A DNA stretch of 64,000 bases from Candidatus Defluviilinea gracilis (GTDB taxonomy: Bacteria; Chloroflexota; Anaerolineae; Anaerolineales; Villigracilaceae): contig JADJWS010000001.1 in NCBI GenBank assembly GCA_016716235.1, positions 248,001 to 312,000 of the forward strand. The letters run 5' to 3'. A program made the position numbers and the translations under genes. The number at the start of each line of letters is the position of its first letter. The stretch's first letter is position 1. The notes below the pieces were generated by a model. The model did no database searches. It was given only the letters and a program-made list of their open reading frames with translations, and was not told where the DNA came from. Positions 50,101 through 60,106 of the stretch are shown here, piece by piece.

Positions 50101-51630
50101 TTATTTCTCGATCCGTTGATACAGATCGTAATCGCCGAAGGTCTGCACCCATTGGTAGTTTTCGAAAACATATTCCACCGGGTAGATCAACGTCCATTTG
50201 GAGAACTCGCCGACAAGGAGATACTCGGGGTTCTCAGTTTCCACGAAAGAGTAGCGGTCCCTGACCGGTTCGCCGCCATAGTACACCTGGTTCACAGCCA
50301 CCGCGAGCAACTCATTTTGCGGGTAGTGATAGTTATGGTTTGTCAGGAAGCCGATTTCAGGCTCCCAGGTTTCGATCACCGCCGACTCGGGAACATTCGC
50401 GTTGAGATAGTCTGCCATCAGTTGAGCATTGTTCGGGCCGGGAAACGCGATCTCTGAGACCGTCTTTGCCAGCGGAATTGCGACGATGGCAACCAGCCAT
50501 AAGGTCAGGGCGAGGCGGGCGGCGTTCTTCACCTCGAACAGCGAACGGAAAAATCCGCCTCTCCAGTCGAAGTTGAAACCCTCCGTCAGGCTGTGGAAGA
50601 AGCGGGCGATGAAAATGCTGGAGAGGGTAAGCCCGAGGAAGGCGTAGCGGATCCAGCCGATGGAGGCGACGATAAACCACACAAGGTTGAGCGCGATCAT
50701 GAGGAACAGCACGCTGAATTTTTGTCCCTCGCGCGCGCGAGGCGCCGACACGAAGAAAGCATAGATCAAAGCGGGTAACAAGGCTTCGAGGTAGACCGCC
50801 CGCGAACTGAGCGCACCCACATTGGCGGCGAGTTGCGCAAGGTTGAAATTGAATGCCGCGCCTTCGGCAGAGGCTCGCAAGAGCGCCAGGTTTTCGGTCA
50901 TTGTAGCGGGACCGAGATACATCAATGTGAAGACTTGCCAGATGCCGAAACTGCCCGCCGCAACAATGCCGGGGATGAGAAAATTCTTGTGAGAAGAGGT
51001 CTTGTAATAGAAAATATCCAGCCCCCACGAAAGGATCAGGGTCGGGGCGAGGAAGAGCAGGTATTGGTATTTGGTGATCATCGCCAGCCCGAAGAATAAG
51101 CCGATGGTCGCCAGCCGTTTTACATCGTTTTCATTCCATTTGGAGAACCAGAGATAGAGCGCGAGCGCCAGGAAGAAAAAGCCCGGCACCTCCCCCAGCA
51201 GTTGACGCCCATACTCCAAAAACAAAACACTGCGCGAGGATAAGATTAACGCCAGGGCGATCCACGCAACCGCCTTGCCGGAGAGATGCTCCGCCAGTTT
51301 GAAAAAGATGTAGCATGCCGCCAGCAGATACAGCGCCATCACGAACCGCGCCTGGATTAAGCCGATGCCAAAGAGTTTGAACGCCGCCGCGATGGGAAGC
51401 ATCACCGTGGGACCAACACCAATGGTGGGACCGTAATAACGGAACCCGTCACTGCTGATATCCGCATACTCGCCGTATCGCGCCAGCGTCTTCGGCACAT
51501 GCAAATGTGAGCCCTCATCGAACCACGGGGCGGGGTAGCGCGTCAGGTTATGGAACGCAAAGAAATAAATAAGCAGGATTCCAAGCGCCGTAAGAAGCGT
51601 CTTTCGATTCGTAGATAGGAATTGCGACAT
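50101..51630 (-). CDS. GT-C membrane glycosyltransferase (GT39-like), copy 2
   Basis: 509 residues from the ATG at 51630 (GGAGAG upstream). 'YPAPWFDEGSHLHVPKTLAR' gives the Asp-Glu pair. About 11 membrane segments with 'LEYGRQLLGEVPGFFFLALA', and a soluble end 'LLVGEFSKWTLIYPVEYVFE'. Paralogue of the gene at 47003. Probably transfers a polyprenyl-linked sugar to a surface glycan or protein. Confidence 0.88.
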   Translation of the reverse strand: MSQFLSTNRKTLLTALGILLIYFFAFHNLTRYPAPWFDEGSHLHVPKTLARYGEYADISSDGFRYYGPTIGVGPTVMLPIAAAFKLFGIGLIQARFVMALYLLAACYIFFKLAEHLSGKAVAWIALALILSSRSVLFLEYGRQLLGEVPGFFFLALALYLWFSKWNENDVKRLATIGLFFGLAMITKYQYLLFLAPTLILSWGLDIFYYKTSSHKNFLIPGIVAAGSFGIWQVFTLMYLGPATMTENLALLRASAEGAAFNFNLAQLAANVGALSSRAVYLEALLPALIYAFFVSAPRAREGQKFSVLFLMIALNLVWFIVASIGWIRYAFLGLTLSSIFIARFFHSLTEGFNFDWRGGFFRSLFEVKNAARLALTLWLVAIVAIPLAKTVSEIAFPGPNNAQLMADYLNANVPESAVIETWEPEIGFLTNHNYHYPQNELLAVAVNQVYYGGEPVRDRYSFVETENPEYLLVGEFSKWTLIYPVEYVFENYQWVQTFGDYDLYQRIEK

Positions 51631-51688
51631 AGTCTCTCCGAAGGCTGAAACAAGCAACTGTGGTAGATTTCCCCATCGCCTGGGGTTG

Positions 51689-53701
51689 TTATGAATAGGC
51701 GGATTGTATCGATTGCCGTCTGGCGGGGAGGATCAACTGCGCGTATTCCACGCCGCCAAGTACTAGACGGGTTTTGGCGGGAGTGGGTACACCGTCTACG
51801 GTGACAGCGGAAAGTTTCTTTCCGGCATGGAGCGCGGGGAGGAGAACCGTCAGCGTGGATAAAGGCTGGGCGGGCGGGAGCAGTTCGCACGTCAGGGAAG
51901 AAGCGGCGGCATCCCAGGTCACATTCTCAAAGTTAGAGTCGTGCCGGGCATCCGAAAACCACAGCCACTCTTGCGCCGAAAGTATCGGCACGCCGAGTTC
52001 GTTGGCGTAATCCAGCGTGCCCTCCAAAAAGATGCGCCCCGATTTCGCCGGGTCGCCGCCGAGTTGGAAGGGATCGACATGGAATTGCCCGGTGATGGCG
52101 CAGTAATCGCCGTACTTGACCGAGCGATCGAGCAGATACTTTGAAATGTCTACCGTCTCTTGCGCGCTCAAGCTGGCATAGCCGCCCCACTCCGGCACGT
52201 TCATGGGGATGTTGTGTTCATCGGTGACTTGCGTGAGTTGCTGATACAGGTCGATGATATGACCCTGCTCGTCGATGAATTTCATCGGGCGACCGCTACC
52301 GGTGAGGTGACCATTCACCCACGCGCCGTTCGGCATTTGCAGGGATGGACCGACATGATAATAATCAAAATTCATGCGCATCCCGTGCATGGCTTGCGCG
52401 CGGGCGGTTTCCATCCAACCTGACCATAAGACGCGATGCGTGCGCACGGTTTGCGATACGGGCCCGTAGCCTCGCCCGGTAAATTCCTTCCAATAGACCT
52501 GCCATTCGTCGAGCCCGGTTTCAACATACGGATGCAAAGCGATCTCATGCCCGCGCGCGCGCCAGGATTTAATCAGGTCTGGCGTGGGCGACCCAAATTC
52601 TTCGCCGAGCGCGTTGGAGATCACGGGCACGTGATCGGTCAGCCAGAAACGAGTCCAGCGGGCGGCGCGACCGATATCGCCCACGATCTGCGGGGCGTAA
52701 TACACGGTCATGTGCCCTCCGCGATCGTCCACGATCTTCAACACTTCTTCGATGAACGGAACGGGGTTGCTGTGCGAATCGCCGGTGGCGATTAATACCG
52801 ATTTTTTATCTTCGGGGAAATACCACAAACGCGGCAAAGGTCGTTTGCTCAAGCGCGCCAGCATATTCACGAGCAGGCGTTGTTGTTCGTCGGCTTGCGG
52901 GATATGGATACGCTCGAGGTCGATCCAACCCACGAACATATCCACCGTGCGCGCGCCGTTCAAACCGTCCAAATCCTGGTTCACAAGTTCGGGGTTTCCC
53001 TGCCGCATATACGCGATGCTCTTGGCGAGATCGAACGCGAACGCCGCCGCTTCGCCTTTGCCGAATCGATTCATCACAATCGCGGGTTTTCCATACGGGG
53101 CATTCTTGGTAAACAGCCACGCCACCCCCTCGCCGCTGGTGAGTTCGTACAAATCTGCCGTTCCATGATATTGAAGCGACATGGGATTACTGCCGCCATT
53201 GACAGGCTGGGCGGAGTCATACAAAAGATATTCGTCGGATAACGAGCCTGCGCTTCTCTCCCAGCCGAACATTGATTCAAACCCCGCGGCCGGTTTCAAA
53301 CTGACGAGTCCCCCGCCGTTGAACACGTAGCCTTCGAACAGTTCGATCTGCGAGGTTGTCAGCGGGGTCTCAGCCAGCAGAATCACATCGTATGCGCCGA
53401 TCACATCTGCGGAAAGCGACGACAATGCCGCCACGTGAAAACAATTGACTCCCTCTGCCCGCAGAATCTCGGTGAGGAAGATGCCGAACTTATTTTCCGC
53501 TTCGGGGTTCACGACAACAAGGATGGGGACCGAGCCGTCCAACTCTGCTGTGAACAAACTATTCGGGTTCACATACGGATTCCGCTCCACGATGGGATCG
53601 CCGTTCGATTCGCGCAACACGCCATAGCCCAAGGCGGCAGTTACCGCCGCGCCTGCGCCAGCCAATTTGAGAAAATCTCTGCGGGTAATTTTTCGTTTCA
53701 T
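51689..53701 (-). CDS. Tat-exported polysaccharide-deacetylase-like protein
   Basis: 670 residues. Twin-arginine signal 'KRKITRRDFLKLAGAGAAVT'. An N-terminal glutamine-amidotransferase-like or ThuA-like region ('VPILVVVNPEAENKFGIFLT', 'YDVILLAETPLTTSQIELF') is followed by an NodB-like deacetylase region: 'KSVLIATGDSHSNPVPFIEE', 'HMTVYYAPQI' and 'SWRARGHEIALHPYVETG'. Whether the catalytic metal triad is complete is unclear. A role in trimming the glycan made by this locus is inferred from the neighbours. Confidence 0.75.
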   Translation of the reverse strand: MKRKITRRDFLKLAGAGAAVTAALGYGVLRESNGDPIVERNPYVNPNSLFTAELDGSVPILVVVNPEAENKFGIFLTEILRAEGVNCFHVAALSSLSADVIGAYDVILLAETPLTTSQIELFEGYVFNGGGLVSLKPAAGFESMFGWERSAGSLSDEYLLYDSAQPVNGGSNPMSLQYHGTADLYELTSGEGVAWLFTKNAPYGKPAIVMNRFGKGEAAAFAFDLAKSIAYMRQGNPELVNQDLDGLNGARTVDMFVGWIDLERIHIPQADEQQRLLVNMLARLSKRPLPRLWYFPEDKKSVLIATGDSHSNPVPFIEEVLKIVDDRGGHMTVYYAPQIVGDIGRAARWTRFWLTDHVPVISNALGEEFGSPTPDLIKSWRARGHEIALHPYVETGLDEWQVYWKEFTGRGYGPVSQTVRTHRVLWSGWMETARAQAMHGMRMNFDYYHVGPSLQMPNGAWVNGHLTGSGRPMKFIDEQGHIIDLYQQLTQVTDEHNIPMNVPEWGGYASLSAQETVDISKYLLDRSVKYGDYCAITGQFHVDPFQLGGDPAKSGRIFLEGTLDYANELGVPILSAQEWLWFSDARHDSNFENVTWDAAASSLTCELLPPAQPLSTLTVLLPALHAGKKLSAVTVDGVPTPAKTRLVLGGVEYAQLILPARRQSIQSAYS

Positions 53702-53796
53702 AGTGTTCGAAGGAGATGCCGCCCTGAACGGGGCGAAGGGTCTCTACCACAAGGACAGAGAGGCTTCGCGTTTATTCAGCGCGACAAGATAGAGGC

Positions 53797-55608
53797 TTAC
53801 TTGAAAATCGGCGAGCCGATCAACTCATCGAGGTAGGAGCGCAAGGACTCGAGCGCGGTTGCCGAGTCTGGTTCCTTCGCAAGGTCCGATAATTCTAGCG
53901 GATCGTCTCTCCAGTTATATAACACCTCGCCGAATTCTTCATGGACGATATACTGCAATCGATCGCCGACCACCGATTTCATCTCGCCGTAGGTGGTGGG
54001 GTTTTGTTCCGCCGCGCCGTCAAATTGCGCCACCTCCGAAATGGGGTTCGCCCACCCCGGCGGCGCGCTCCCGCCGAATAATTTCGTCAGCGGTTGGGAT
54101 GGGAATGCGCCGTCGTTGGCGTTCAACAATTGCAGGATGGTCGCAGGCAGGCTGGTCGTCGAGACAGGCGTATCCACGACAATGCCCGAGGGAACTCCCG
54201 CCCCCCACACGATGAGCGGCACGTGGATCTCCTGCCGGTACAGCGACGCGCTGTGCTGGAGCAATCCATGCTCGCCCAACGACTCGCCATGATCGGCGGT
54301 GATGATAACAATTGTATTCTCCAACTCGCCGCGCGACTCAAGCTCGGCAAACAACGCTTTGATCTGATCGTCCACATAATTGATCGAGCCGTCGTATGCG
54401 TCGATCTCGCTTTGCAGTTGTGCGGGCGTCAATTCAGGGTGGTAGCGCTCGATGAAGCCGTTGATCAACCCGCCCCGCGTCTGACCGTATTTACTCAGAT
54501 AAGGTTCGGGCGGCGTGTAGGGGTCGTGCGCATCGAAGTAATTGATGAAAACAAAGAATGGCTGATCGCCGCGATCGATCCACTGCAATGCCGACTGATT
54601 GATCTCCGGCGCAAGCCGGCGCGTGGGAACGCCTTCATACTTCAAGGCTTTGCGCAAACCATAATAATCGAAGAGATAGCCGTATAACGATGAATTGAGA
54701 AACGCGTCAGGCGCAGACTGATCATTGTCTTCAAAATGCAGGAAGCCGCGACCAAAACCCTGGCGGCGGGTGAAGAATAGTGTGTTCGCCGAAAACGCGC
54801 CGGTGCGATAGCCCTGCGCTTGCAACACTTCGCCGATCGTCGGGTAGGTGTCGTCGAGCGGTTGCGTTTCGGCTTGGTGTTCGTAGGTGTAGCGGCCGGT
54901 CAACATGGAGGCGTGTGATGGTTGCGTCCATGAAGAAGGCGAGATGGCGTTCTCAAAGCGGACACCCTCCGCGGCGAGACCGTCGATGAACGGACTCGTC
55001 TCGCGCTCATACCCGTACGAGGAAAGATGATCGGCGCGCAATGTGTCCACCACGATCACAATGACGTTCGGCGCGTCGGCATGATCCCTCAGCTGGGATG
55101 TCTTTAATCTTTCGTTCGCCCACCCCCCGCCTTGGACGATCACAAAGACCGCAATTGCCATGACCGCCAGCCATTTCAAACCGCGTAGAGAACTCTGTCC
55201 AGCCTGTTCCCGTTTGAGCAACACATTGAAAACCTGAACGCTTGCTCCTGCCGACAAAATCAAAATCGGCGCGAGTGAAATGCGCCCGAAGAGGACGATG
55301 AAAACCCAATCGAACACGGCGAGAAACGAAAAAAGAAACAGGCTGATCTTATGGACGGGGATTTTCTTCCGCAACGGAAAGCCGATCAGGGTCAGCGCGA
55401 ATCCCGCCAGCGCAAACAGGATCACATCCACCAAGGGCGCGATCCACAGCGTTTCATACCAGTAGGCGCGGTTTTGCAGTCGCCACGTCAGCAGTTCGAG
55501 CTGATGCAAGCCGAAGAGTAGGATGCCCTCCACCAACCCGGTGATCAGACCGAAGTTGACAGCCAGCAGTAGCGTTTTCTGCGCGAAATCTTTGAAGTTA
55601 TCTTTCAA
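53797..55608 (-). CDS. Alkaline-phosphatase-superfamily (sulfatase-like) membrane enzyme, copy 1
   Basis: 603 residues. Four or five N-terminal membrane segments, then an extracytoplasmic sulfatase-fold domain: 'NVIVIVVDTLRADHLSSYGY' (first metal Asp), 'SPSSWTQPSHASMLTGRYTY' (nucleophile region), 'VIITADHGESLGEHGLLQH' (metal ligands). The Cys/Ser-x-Pro-x-Arg of formylglycine sulfatases is replaced by Thr-Gln-Pro-Ser-His. This fits LtaS-like phosphoglycerol/phosphoethanolamine transferases with a Thr nucleophile better than sulfatases. Paralogue of 55687. Confidence 0.87.
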   Translation of the reverse strand: MKDNFKDFAQKTLLLAVNFGLITGLVEGILLFGLHQLELLTWRLQNRAYWYETLWIAPLVDVILFALAGFALTLIGFPLRKKIPVHKISLFLFSFLAVFDWVFIVLFGRISLAPILILSAGASVQVFNVLLKREQAGQSSLRGLKWLAVMAIAVFVIVQGGGWANERLKTSQLRDHADAPNVIVIVVDTLRADHLSSYGYERETSPFIDGLAAEGVRFENAISPSSWTQPSHASMLTGRYTYEHQAETQPLDDTYPTIGEVLQAQGYRTGAFSANTLFFTRRQGFGRGFLHFEDNDQSAPDAFLNSSLYGYLFDYYGLRKALKYEGVPTRRLAPEINQSALQWIDRGDQPFFVFINYFDAHDPYTPPEPYLSKYGQTRGGLINGFIERYHPELTPAQLQSEIDAYDGSINYVDDQIKALFAELESRGELENTIVIITADHGESLGEHGLLQHSASLYRQEIHVPLIVWGAGVPSGIVVDTPVSTTSLPATILQLLNANDGAFPSQPLTKLFGGSAPPGWANPISEVAQFDGAAEQNPTTYGEMKSVVGDRLQYIVHEEFGEVLYNWRDDPLELSDLAKEPDSATALESLRSYLDELIGSPIFK

Positions 55609-55686
55609 GTTTTATCTCAGGGGCAAGGGAACGCGACAGGGTTGCCGCTCTTGCAACCGGCAAGATCATTCTCGCGTTATGGGTGG

Positions 55687-57537
55687 TTATTTATTATCGT
55701 AGGGCCACGTCATACCGAGTTGGGCGAGGAGATCAAGGTAGTACTTGGTGAGTGAATCCACTTCGGCGGGATTCTCGCCGGCAAGATTATTTTCCTGATC
55801 TGGGTCGTCATTCAAATTGTACAACTCGATGCCATTGAACTCATGGGCGATGAACTGCCATTCGGGAGACAGCACGGTGACCATGTCGCCTCGAATCGAC
55901 AAGTGATGCGGGTTCACCCAACTCGACTCTGCCATCTCCGCGATGGGGTCGGGGAAATCCGCCGCCGCGGCCGGGTCAGCCCACAATTGAGAAAGAGGCG
56001 GTCCGCGGAAGGCGGTCTGCTCCGGTTCGCCGAGCATATCCAACAGCATGGCGGGGATAAAAGTGTTCGACACGGGCGTATCGATCCGCATATTTTGCGG
56101 CGCCGATTTCGGATACCATACGATCAGCGGCACATAGATGACCGGCTTATACAACGAGTTGTGATGCTCCCACAGCCCATGCTCGCCGAACAACTCGCCA
56201 TGATCGGAAGTGATGACAACGATGGTGTTATCGAGTTTGCCGCGCGACTCCAATTCTTTCAACAGAACGTCGATCTGCTGGTCGGTATAGTAAATGCCGC
56301 CGTCGTACGCGTCGATCTCGCCTTGCGCTTGCTCGGGCGTTTTGGAGTTGTAAATATCGGCGGTAGTCCAATCGGTGTTGACGAGTCCGCCGGGGTTGGG
56401 GAGGTTCGAAAATTTCGCGCGCTCCGGTGAAATGTACGGCGCGTGAGCGTCGTAATAATTGACAAAGGCAAAGAACGGCGTGTCGTCGTCCTGGTCGATC
56501 CAATCCAATGCGGACTGGTTGACGCTCGGACCCCAACGGCGGTCAATCGAAAATTCCATGTTGAACACTTTATGGAAAACGTAATATTCCATGAAGCGCC
56601 CATACACAGAACTGACCGCCAACTGTGGCAGGGTCTGGTAGTAATCTTCAAAATGGAGGAAGCCGCGCGCAAACCCCCAATGGCTGGTGACAGTTTCAAA
56701 ATTGCCGTTGAATGCGCCGGTGCGGTAACCGCGTTCGGTCAGCGCTTCGGCAATGGTGGGGTAGGTTTCATCGAGATAACGCCCGCCGTCCGCTTTATGT
56801 TCGTAGGGCCAGCGACCGGTGAAGAGCGAGGCGTGCGAGGTGAGAGTCCATGACGAGGCGGCGTAGGCGTTTTCGAACATCACGCCTTCAGAGGCGATGC
56901 GCTTGAGGGTCGGGTCGGTTTCGCGCTCGTATCCTTGAAGCGACAAATGGTCGGCGCGGACGGTGTCCATCACGATCAACAAGATATTCGGGGTTGGTTC
57001 GCTCCCCTGCGTCTGCGGCAGGTTGCTTGCGGCAACGCGCTCTCGAACCCACAAACCGCCTTGAACGAGGACGAACAATGCCAGCGTAACCCCGGCAAGA
57101 ATTTTGAACGTTCGTTGCGCGAACCGGGCAAATCGATTTTCACGCGCAACAATGACCGTTGACACTTGATACCCGATGCCGGCGCCAAGGATCGCAGTGG
57201 CGGCGGGGTTCAACCTGCCGGAAAGGTAGACCAGTAACCAACCGAAAGAGGCAAGAAAACAAAAAACAAAGAAGACCGCTGGCCTGGCAAACTTGCGCGG
57301 CAGAAACTGGGCAACGACCGCCGCGCCAACGCCAACCAGCAGAAAGAACAACGCGTCGAAGACTGGCGCGACCCACAACACTTGCGGTCCGGAGCCGAGA
57401 TAGGTGATCTGCCCGCGCAGGAGTTCGTAGCGTTGCAATGCGTACAGCAACATGCCTTCCACCAAGCCGGTGATCATGCCAAACCACAGCGCGTATTTGA
57501 GGATTTCAATCGCAAATTGTGTGTCGAATTTTTTCAT
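55687..57537 (-). CDS. Alkaline-phosphatase-superfamily (sulfatase-like) membrane enzyme, copy 2
   Basis: 616 residues from the ATG at 57537; a GTG at 57558 is possible. Same plan as the gene at 53797: N-terminal helices beginning 'LKYALWFGMITGLVEGMLLY', then 'NILLIVMDTVRADHLSLQGY', 'ASSWTLTSHASLFTGRWPYE' and 'VVITSDHGELFGEHGLWEHH'. The conserved Pro after the nucleophile is Thr here. The tandem duplicates probably modify the glycan with two related groups. Confidence 0.86.
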   Translation of the reverse strand: MKKFDTQFAIEILKYALWFGMITGLVEGMLLYALQRYELLRGQITYLGSGPQVLWVAPVFDALFFLLVGVGAAVVAQFLPRKFARPAVFFVFCFLASFGWLLVYLSGRLNPAATAILGAGIGYQVSTVIVARENRFARFAQRTFKILAGVTLALFVLVQGGLWVRERVAASNLPQTQGSEPTPNILLIVMDTVRADHLSLQGYERETDPTLKRIASEGVMFENAYAASSWTLTSHASLFTGRWPYEHKADGGRYLDETYPTIAEALTERGYRTGAFNGNFETVTSHWGFARGFLHFEDYYQTLPQLAVSSVYGRFMEYYVFHKVFNMEFSIDRRWGPSVNQSALDWIDQDDDTPFFAFVNYYDAHAPYISPERAKFSNLPNPGGLVNTDWTTADIYNSKTPEQAQGEIDAYDGGIYYTDQQIDVLLKELESRGKLDNTIVVITSDHGELFGEHGLWEHHNSLYKPVIYVPLIVWYPKSAPQNMRIDTPVSNTFIPAMLLDMLGEPEQTAFRGPPLSQLWADPAAAADFPDPIAEMAESSWVNPHHLSIRGDMVTVLSPEWQFIAHEFNGIELYNLNDDPDQENNLAGENPAEVDSLTKYYLDLLAQLGMTWPYDNK

Positions 57538-57559
57538 GAAGTTTTCTCGCCATGTCACC

Positions 57560-57645
57560 CTGAACCCTTCGACAGGCTCAGGAGAAACTCCGCAAAGGGT
57601 CTCCGCGATCGTTTCAGAGATTCTTCGCTTCAGAATGACAATCGA
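57560..57645. repeat. TTCGACAGGCTCAGG / TTCTGAGCGAAG-type intergenic repeat
   Basis: 'CACCCTGAACCCTTCGACAG', 'GCTCAGGAGAAACTCCGC' and 'AGAGATTCTTCGCTTCAGAA' form an imperfect fold-back in the spacer between two phosphatase genes. Similar text at 33562-33590 and 53721-53745. Confidence 0.55.
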
Positions 57646-58260
57646 TTAGATATACCCCAACCCGCTCAACCGTTCGCGGAGCATCGCCTGTTCGTCATCC
57701 GACAAGCCGGAGGAGCGGTTCAGTTCCATGCCTGCCACCCACGATTTCCCTTCGATGCTCGCAGGCAACGGGTAGCCCGCCAATTCCAACACGGTTGGAG
57801 TGAGATCGAGCGAGGAGCCATCCTGATAACCCGAAATCGGGTTGCTCGACGCGACGAGCACAAAACACAACTCCCCCACCACCAGGATAAGGGTGTCATC
57901 GCTTAAATGTTGTAGCGCGTTGCCCAAGCCGCGGTCGAAGTCCAGATAGAGGTCGGCGGACCCGCCGTCACTGGGGAAAGAGGCGTTGAGTTGACAGCAA
58001 TCCCATGCGCCGGAGGCAAGTTTCGCTTCCAGCGCGGAAACATCATCGAACACGGCAACGTCTTTCTCCGCTTGCGCGAGAAATTCAGCCAGCGTCAAGG
58101 TGTGCGCTTCGTGACGCGCCAGCACATTCCATTCGCGCGGGTTGCCTTCGAGTTCTCCAAAACAACCCATGTCCATCAGGCGGCGCAGATTTTCGAGCCG
58201 TTCATCGGCGAGCAACATGGCGCGCTTTGCTCCCTGCAAGTTGAACGCTAAAATTTTCAT
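57646..58260 (-). CDS. Shrunken, active-site-less paralogue of the phosphodiesterase upstream
   Basis: 204 residues. The N-terminus 'MKILAFNLQGAKRAMLLADE' and 'NLRRLMDMGCFGELEG' mirrors the start of alkaline-phosphatase-like proteins ('GLDG... NLMRLREQGGYSRL' in the gene upstream), but the metal-binding Asp of 'GLDG' is Gln ('NLQG'). The C-terminus 'SLDLTPTVLELAGYPLPASI' and 'EGKSW' is the conserved end of the fold. The nucleophile region and the 'SDHG' motif are missing. Start overlaps the full-length enzyme's stop (ATGA). It is likely a regulatory or structural partner, or a degenerating gene kept in frame. Confidence 0.72.
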   Translation of the reverse strand: MKILAFNLQGAKRAMLLADERLENLRRLMDMGCFGELEGNPREWNVLARHEAHTLTLAEFLAQAEKDVAVFDDVSALEAKLASGAWDCCQLNASFPSDGGSADLYLDFDRGLGNALQHLSDDTLILVVGELCFVLVASSNPISGYQDGSSLDLTPTVLELAGYPLPASIEGKSWVAGMELNRSSGLSDDEQAMLRERLSGLGYI

Positions 58261-60095
58261 GATATTAAATCGCTTCCTTCCATGGCATCGCCTTTCGCGA
58301 CGCCGAGCGCGTTGAGAATGGTCGGCGCAAGGTCCATCAGGCTCGGCGACTCTGCGCTGAATTTTTTATTCATGAACAAAACCCCCGAAGCCAGCGCGGG
58401 GTCGATCACATGATCGCCGCCCCACTTTTTGGTGTTATCGGCGAACAACCCGCGCGGAACTCCGCCCAGCGGCGTATCCCACGAGACGCGATAGCCCTCG
58501 GAAAAATTGACGATCAGGTCGGGCGCTTCGTTCGCATACGGACCGCGATAGACTTCTTCGCTTCGCGCCACCGCGCGAACTGCCACGGCTCCCCGGTCGG
58601 GGTCCGCCAGCCCGGTCAGCCCCTTCACGATGCCATCCCGCACAGACTCCGCATCCCCATCCGTGACGATGCCGTTGGCTTCGCGTCCTTTGCGGTTGAG
58701 GAAGATGCAACCCAACCCCAGCGAAAAGGCTTTGGTCTTATCCCAATCCACGTTTTGGAAAAAGTCGCCGCTTTCGCCCGGCGTGAAACCGGGCTTGAGA
58801 GCGAGGAAACCGTTATCGTGCAACCATGTGTTGAGATTTAATCCGCGTTGGAACGAGTTCATGCCATGGTCGCTCAACACGATGAAGAGCGTGTCGGGGT
58901 CGGCGCGCTTCATTGCCTCGCCGACGATCTCGTCGCATTCGCGGTAATGTTCTTCGATCACTTTGGCGTAGCGCGAAACATCCTCGCCTTGATTGGCGGG
59001 ATGGTTCGGCTCGGTAAAGCGCCAGAACATGTGCGCCAGCCGATCGGGAGTGTCGAACAGGCAGAAGAAGAATCCTTTTTGGAATCTGCCTAATTCAAAT
59101 TCCATCATCTTGCGGCGTTCGCGTAACACGGTGCGACACTGGTCGAGGTACGAGGCTTCGTCGAATCGTTCGTTGTTCAAGCCGTCGTGGTCTTCCGCCA
59201 TGCCGGCGGTGTAATAGCGCCCGATCTTCATTGCCAGGTCGTGGGCATATTCCTGCGGCGAGCTGATCGGGAACAGCGGTTCCTCGGTTTCGAAATTGAC
59301 GGGGGAAGCGTATAACTCAAACTCGGGTTCGAGTTGGCGCAGGTTGAAGCGCACAATGCCCGATACGGTTTGCATCATCCCAACTTTGAACTTGACCTTC
59401 AGCCACTTGCTCCATTTGCCCAAAGTCACTTCGAGCTTGTCGGGTTGTCCCTGCGAGGCGATGACGATCTTATTTTCGGACTTCTGTATTTCGATATGGA
59501 TATCGAACTTGTGATCGGACTTGGTCTTCGGGTCGCGCGGACCAATGATGTGCGTCGTCACTTTACCGTTCGTCACGCCAACGTTGACCACCTTTTCACT
59601 TTGCTCGGCGCGCAACTCTTTGCGCGTGGAGTAGAACGTGGGCGTGCCGAATCCGCCGCGCAGGTCGGGGACGCCGACGCCCGAGAGCATGCGTCCCTTC
59701 ACTTTATCCGGCGGGTAGGCGCATGGGATGCGCAGGATGGTCGATTCCACATCCTTTGCCGAGAGCAAATCCCAGAATGGAGTCCCGCGCCGCATGTTCA
59801 CCACCTTGGGCAGGACGAACGCGTTCTTCTGCTCGTACCGACTCAATGCCATCAGCGGCAGGTAGGTTTTCGCGTCGCGGGTGAGGAAATCGAAAATGCC
59901 GTGCCCGCCGGGGTTGGTACCGGTTGAGAAGGTGGACCAAGCCACAGGCGTCTGGGCGGAGGCGGTGGTTTTGAGTCGCGAATATCCGCCCTGTTCGCGC
60001 AGTCGCATCAAGTTGGGGAGTTCACCACGAGCCATCATGGATTCGACGATCTTCGGCTCGAATCCATCCAGCCCGATGACAATGACCTTTTTCAT
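58257..60095 (-). CDS. Type I phosphodiesterase / nucleotide-pyrophosphatase-like protein
   Basis: 612 residues, no signal peptide. 'KVIVIGLDGFEPKIVESMMA' gives the first metal Asp, 'SAQTPVAWSTFSTGTNPGGH' the Thr nucleophile, 'FLFDTPDRLAHMFWRFTEP'-type ligands (quoted 'CLFDTPDRLAHMFWRF') and 'LFIVLSDHGMNSF' the rest of the two-zinc site. The C-terminus 'SPSLMDLAPTILNALGVAKG' is canonical. This family is frequent in bacterial glycan loci. Substrate unknown. Coupled to the short paralogue at 57646. Confidence 0.9.
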   Translation of the reverse strand: MKKVIVIGLDGFEPKIVESMMARGELPNLMRLREQGGYSRLKTTASAQTPVAWSTFSTGTNPGGHGIFDFLTRDAKTYLPLMALSRYEQKNAFVLPKVVNMRRGTPFWDLLSAKDVESTILRIPCAYPPDKVKGRMLSGVGVPDLRGGFGTPTFYSTRKELRAEQSEKVVNVGVTNGKVTTHIIGPRDPKTKSDHKFDIHIEIQKSENKIVIASQGQPDKLEVTLGKWSKWLKVKFKVGMMQTVSGIVRFNLRQLEPEFELYASPVNFETEEPLFPISSPQEYAHDLAMKIGRYYTAGMAEDHDGLNNERFDEASYLDQCRTVLRERRKMMEFELGRFQKGFFFCLFDTPDRLAHMFWRFTEPNHPANQGEDVSRYAKVIEEHYRECDEIVGEAMKRADPDTLFIVLSDHGMNSFQRGLNLNTWLHDNGFLALKPGFTPGESGDFFQNVDWDKTKAFSLGLGCIFLNRKGREANGIVTDGDAESVRDGIVKGLTGLADPDRGAVAVRAVARSEEVYRGPYANEAPDLIVNFSEGYRVSWDTPLGGVPRGLFADNTKKWGGDHVIDPALASGVLFMNKKFSAESPSLMDLAPTILNALGVAKGDAMEGSDLIS

Positions 60096-60106
60096 CGGCG
60101 AAAGAA

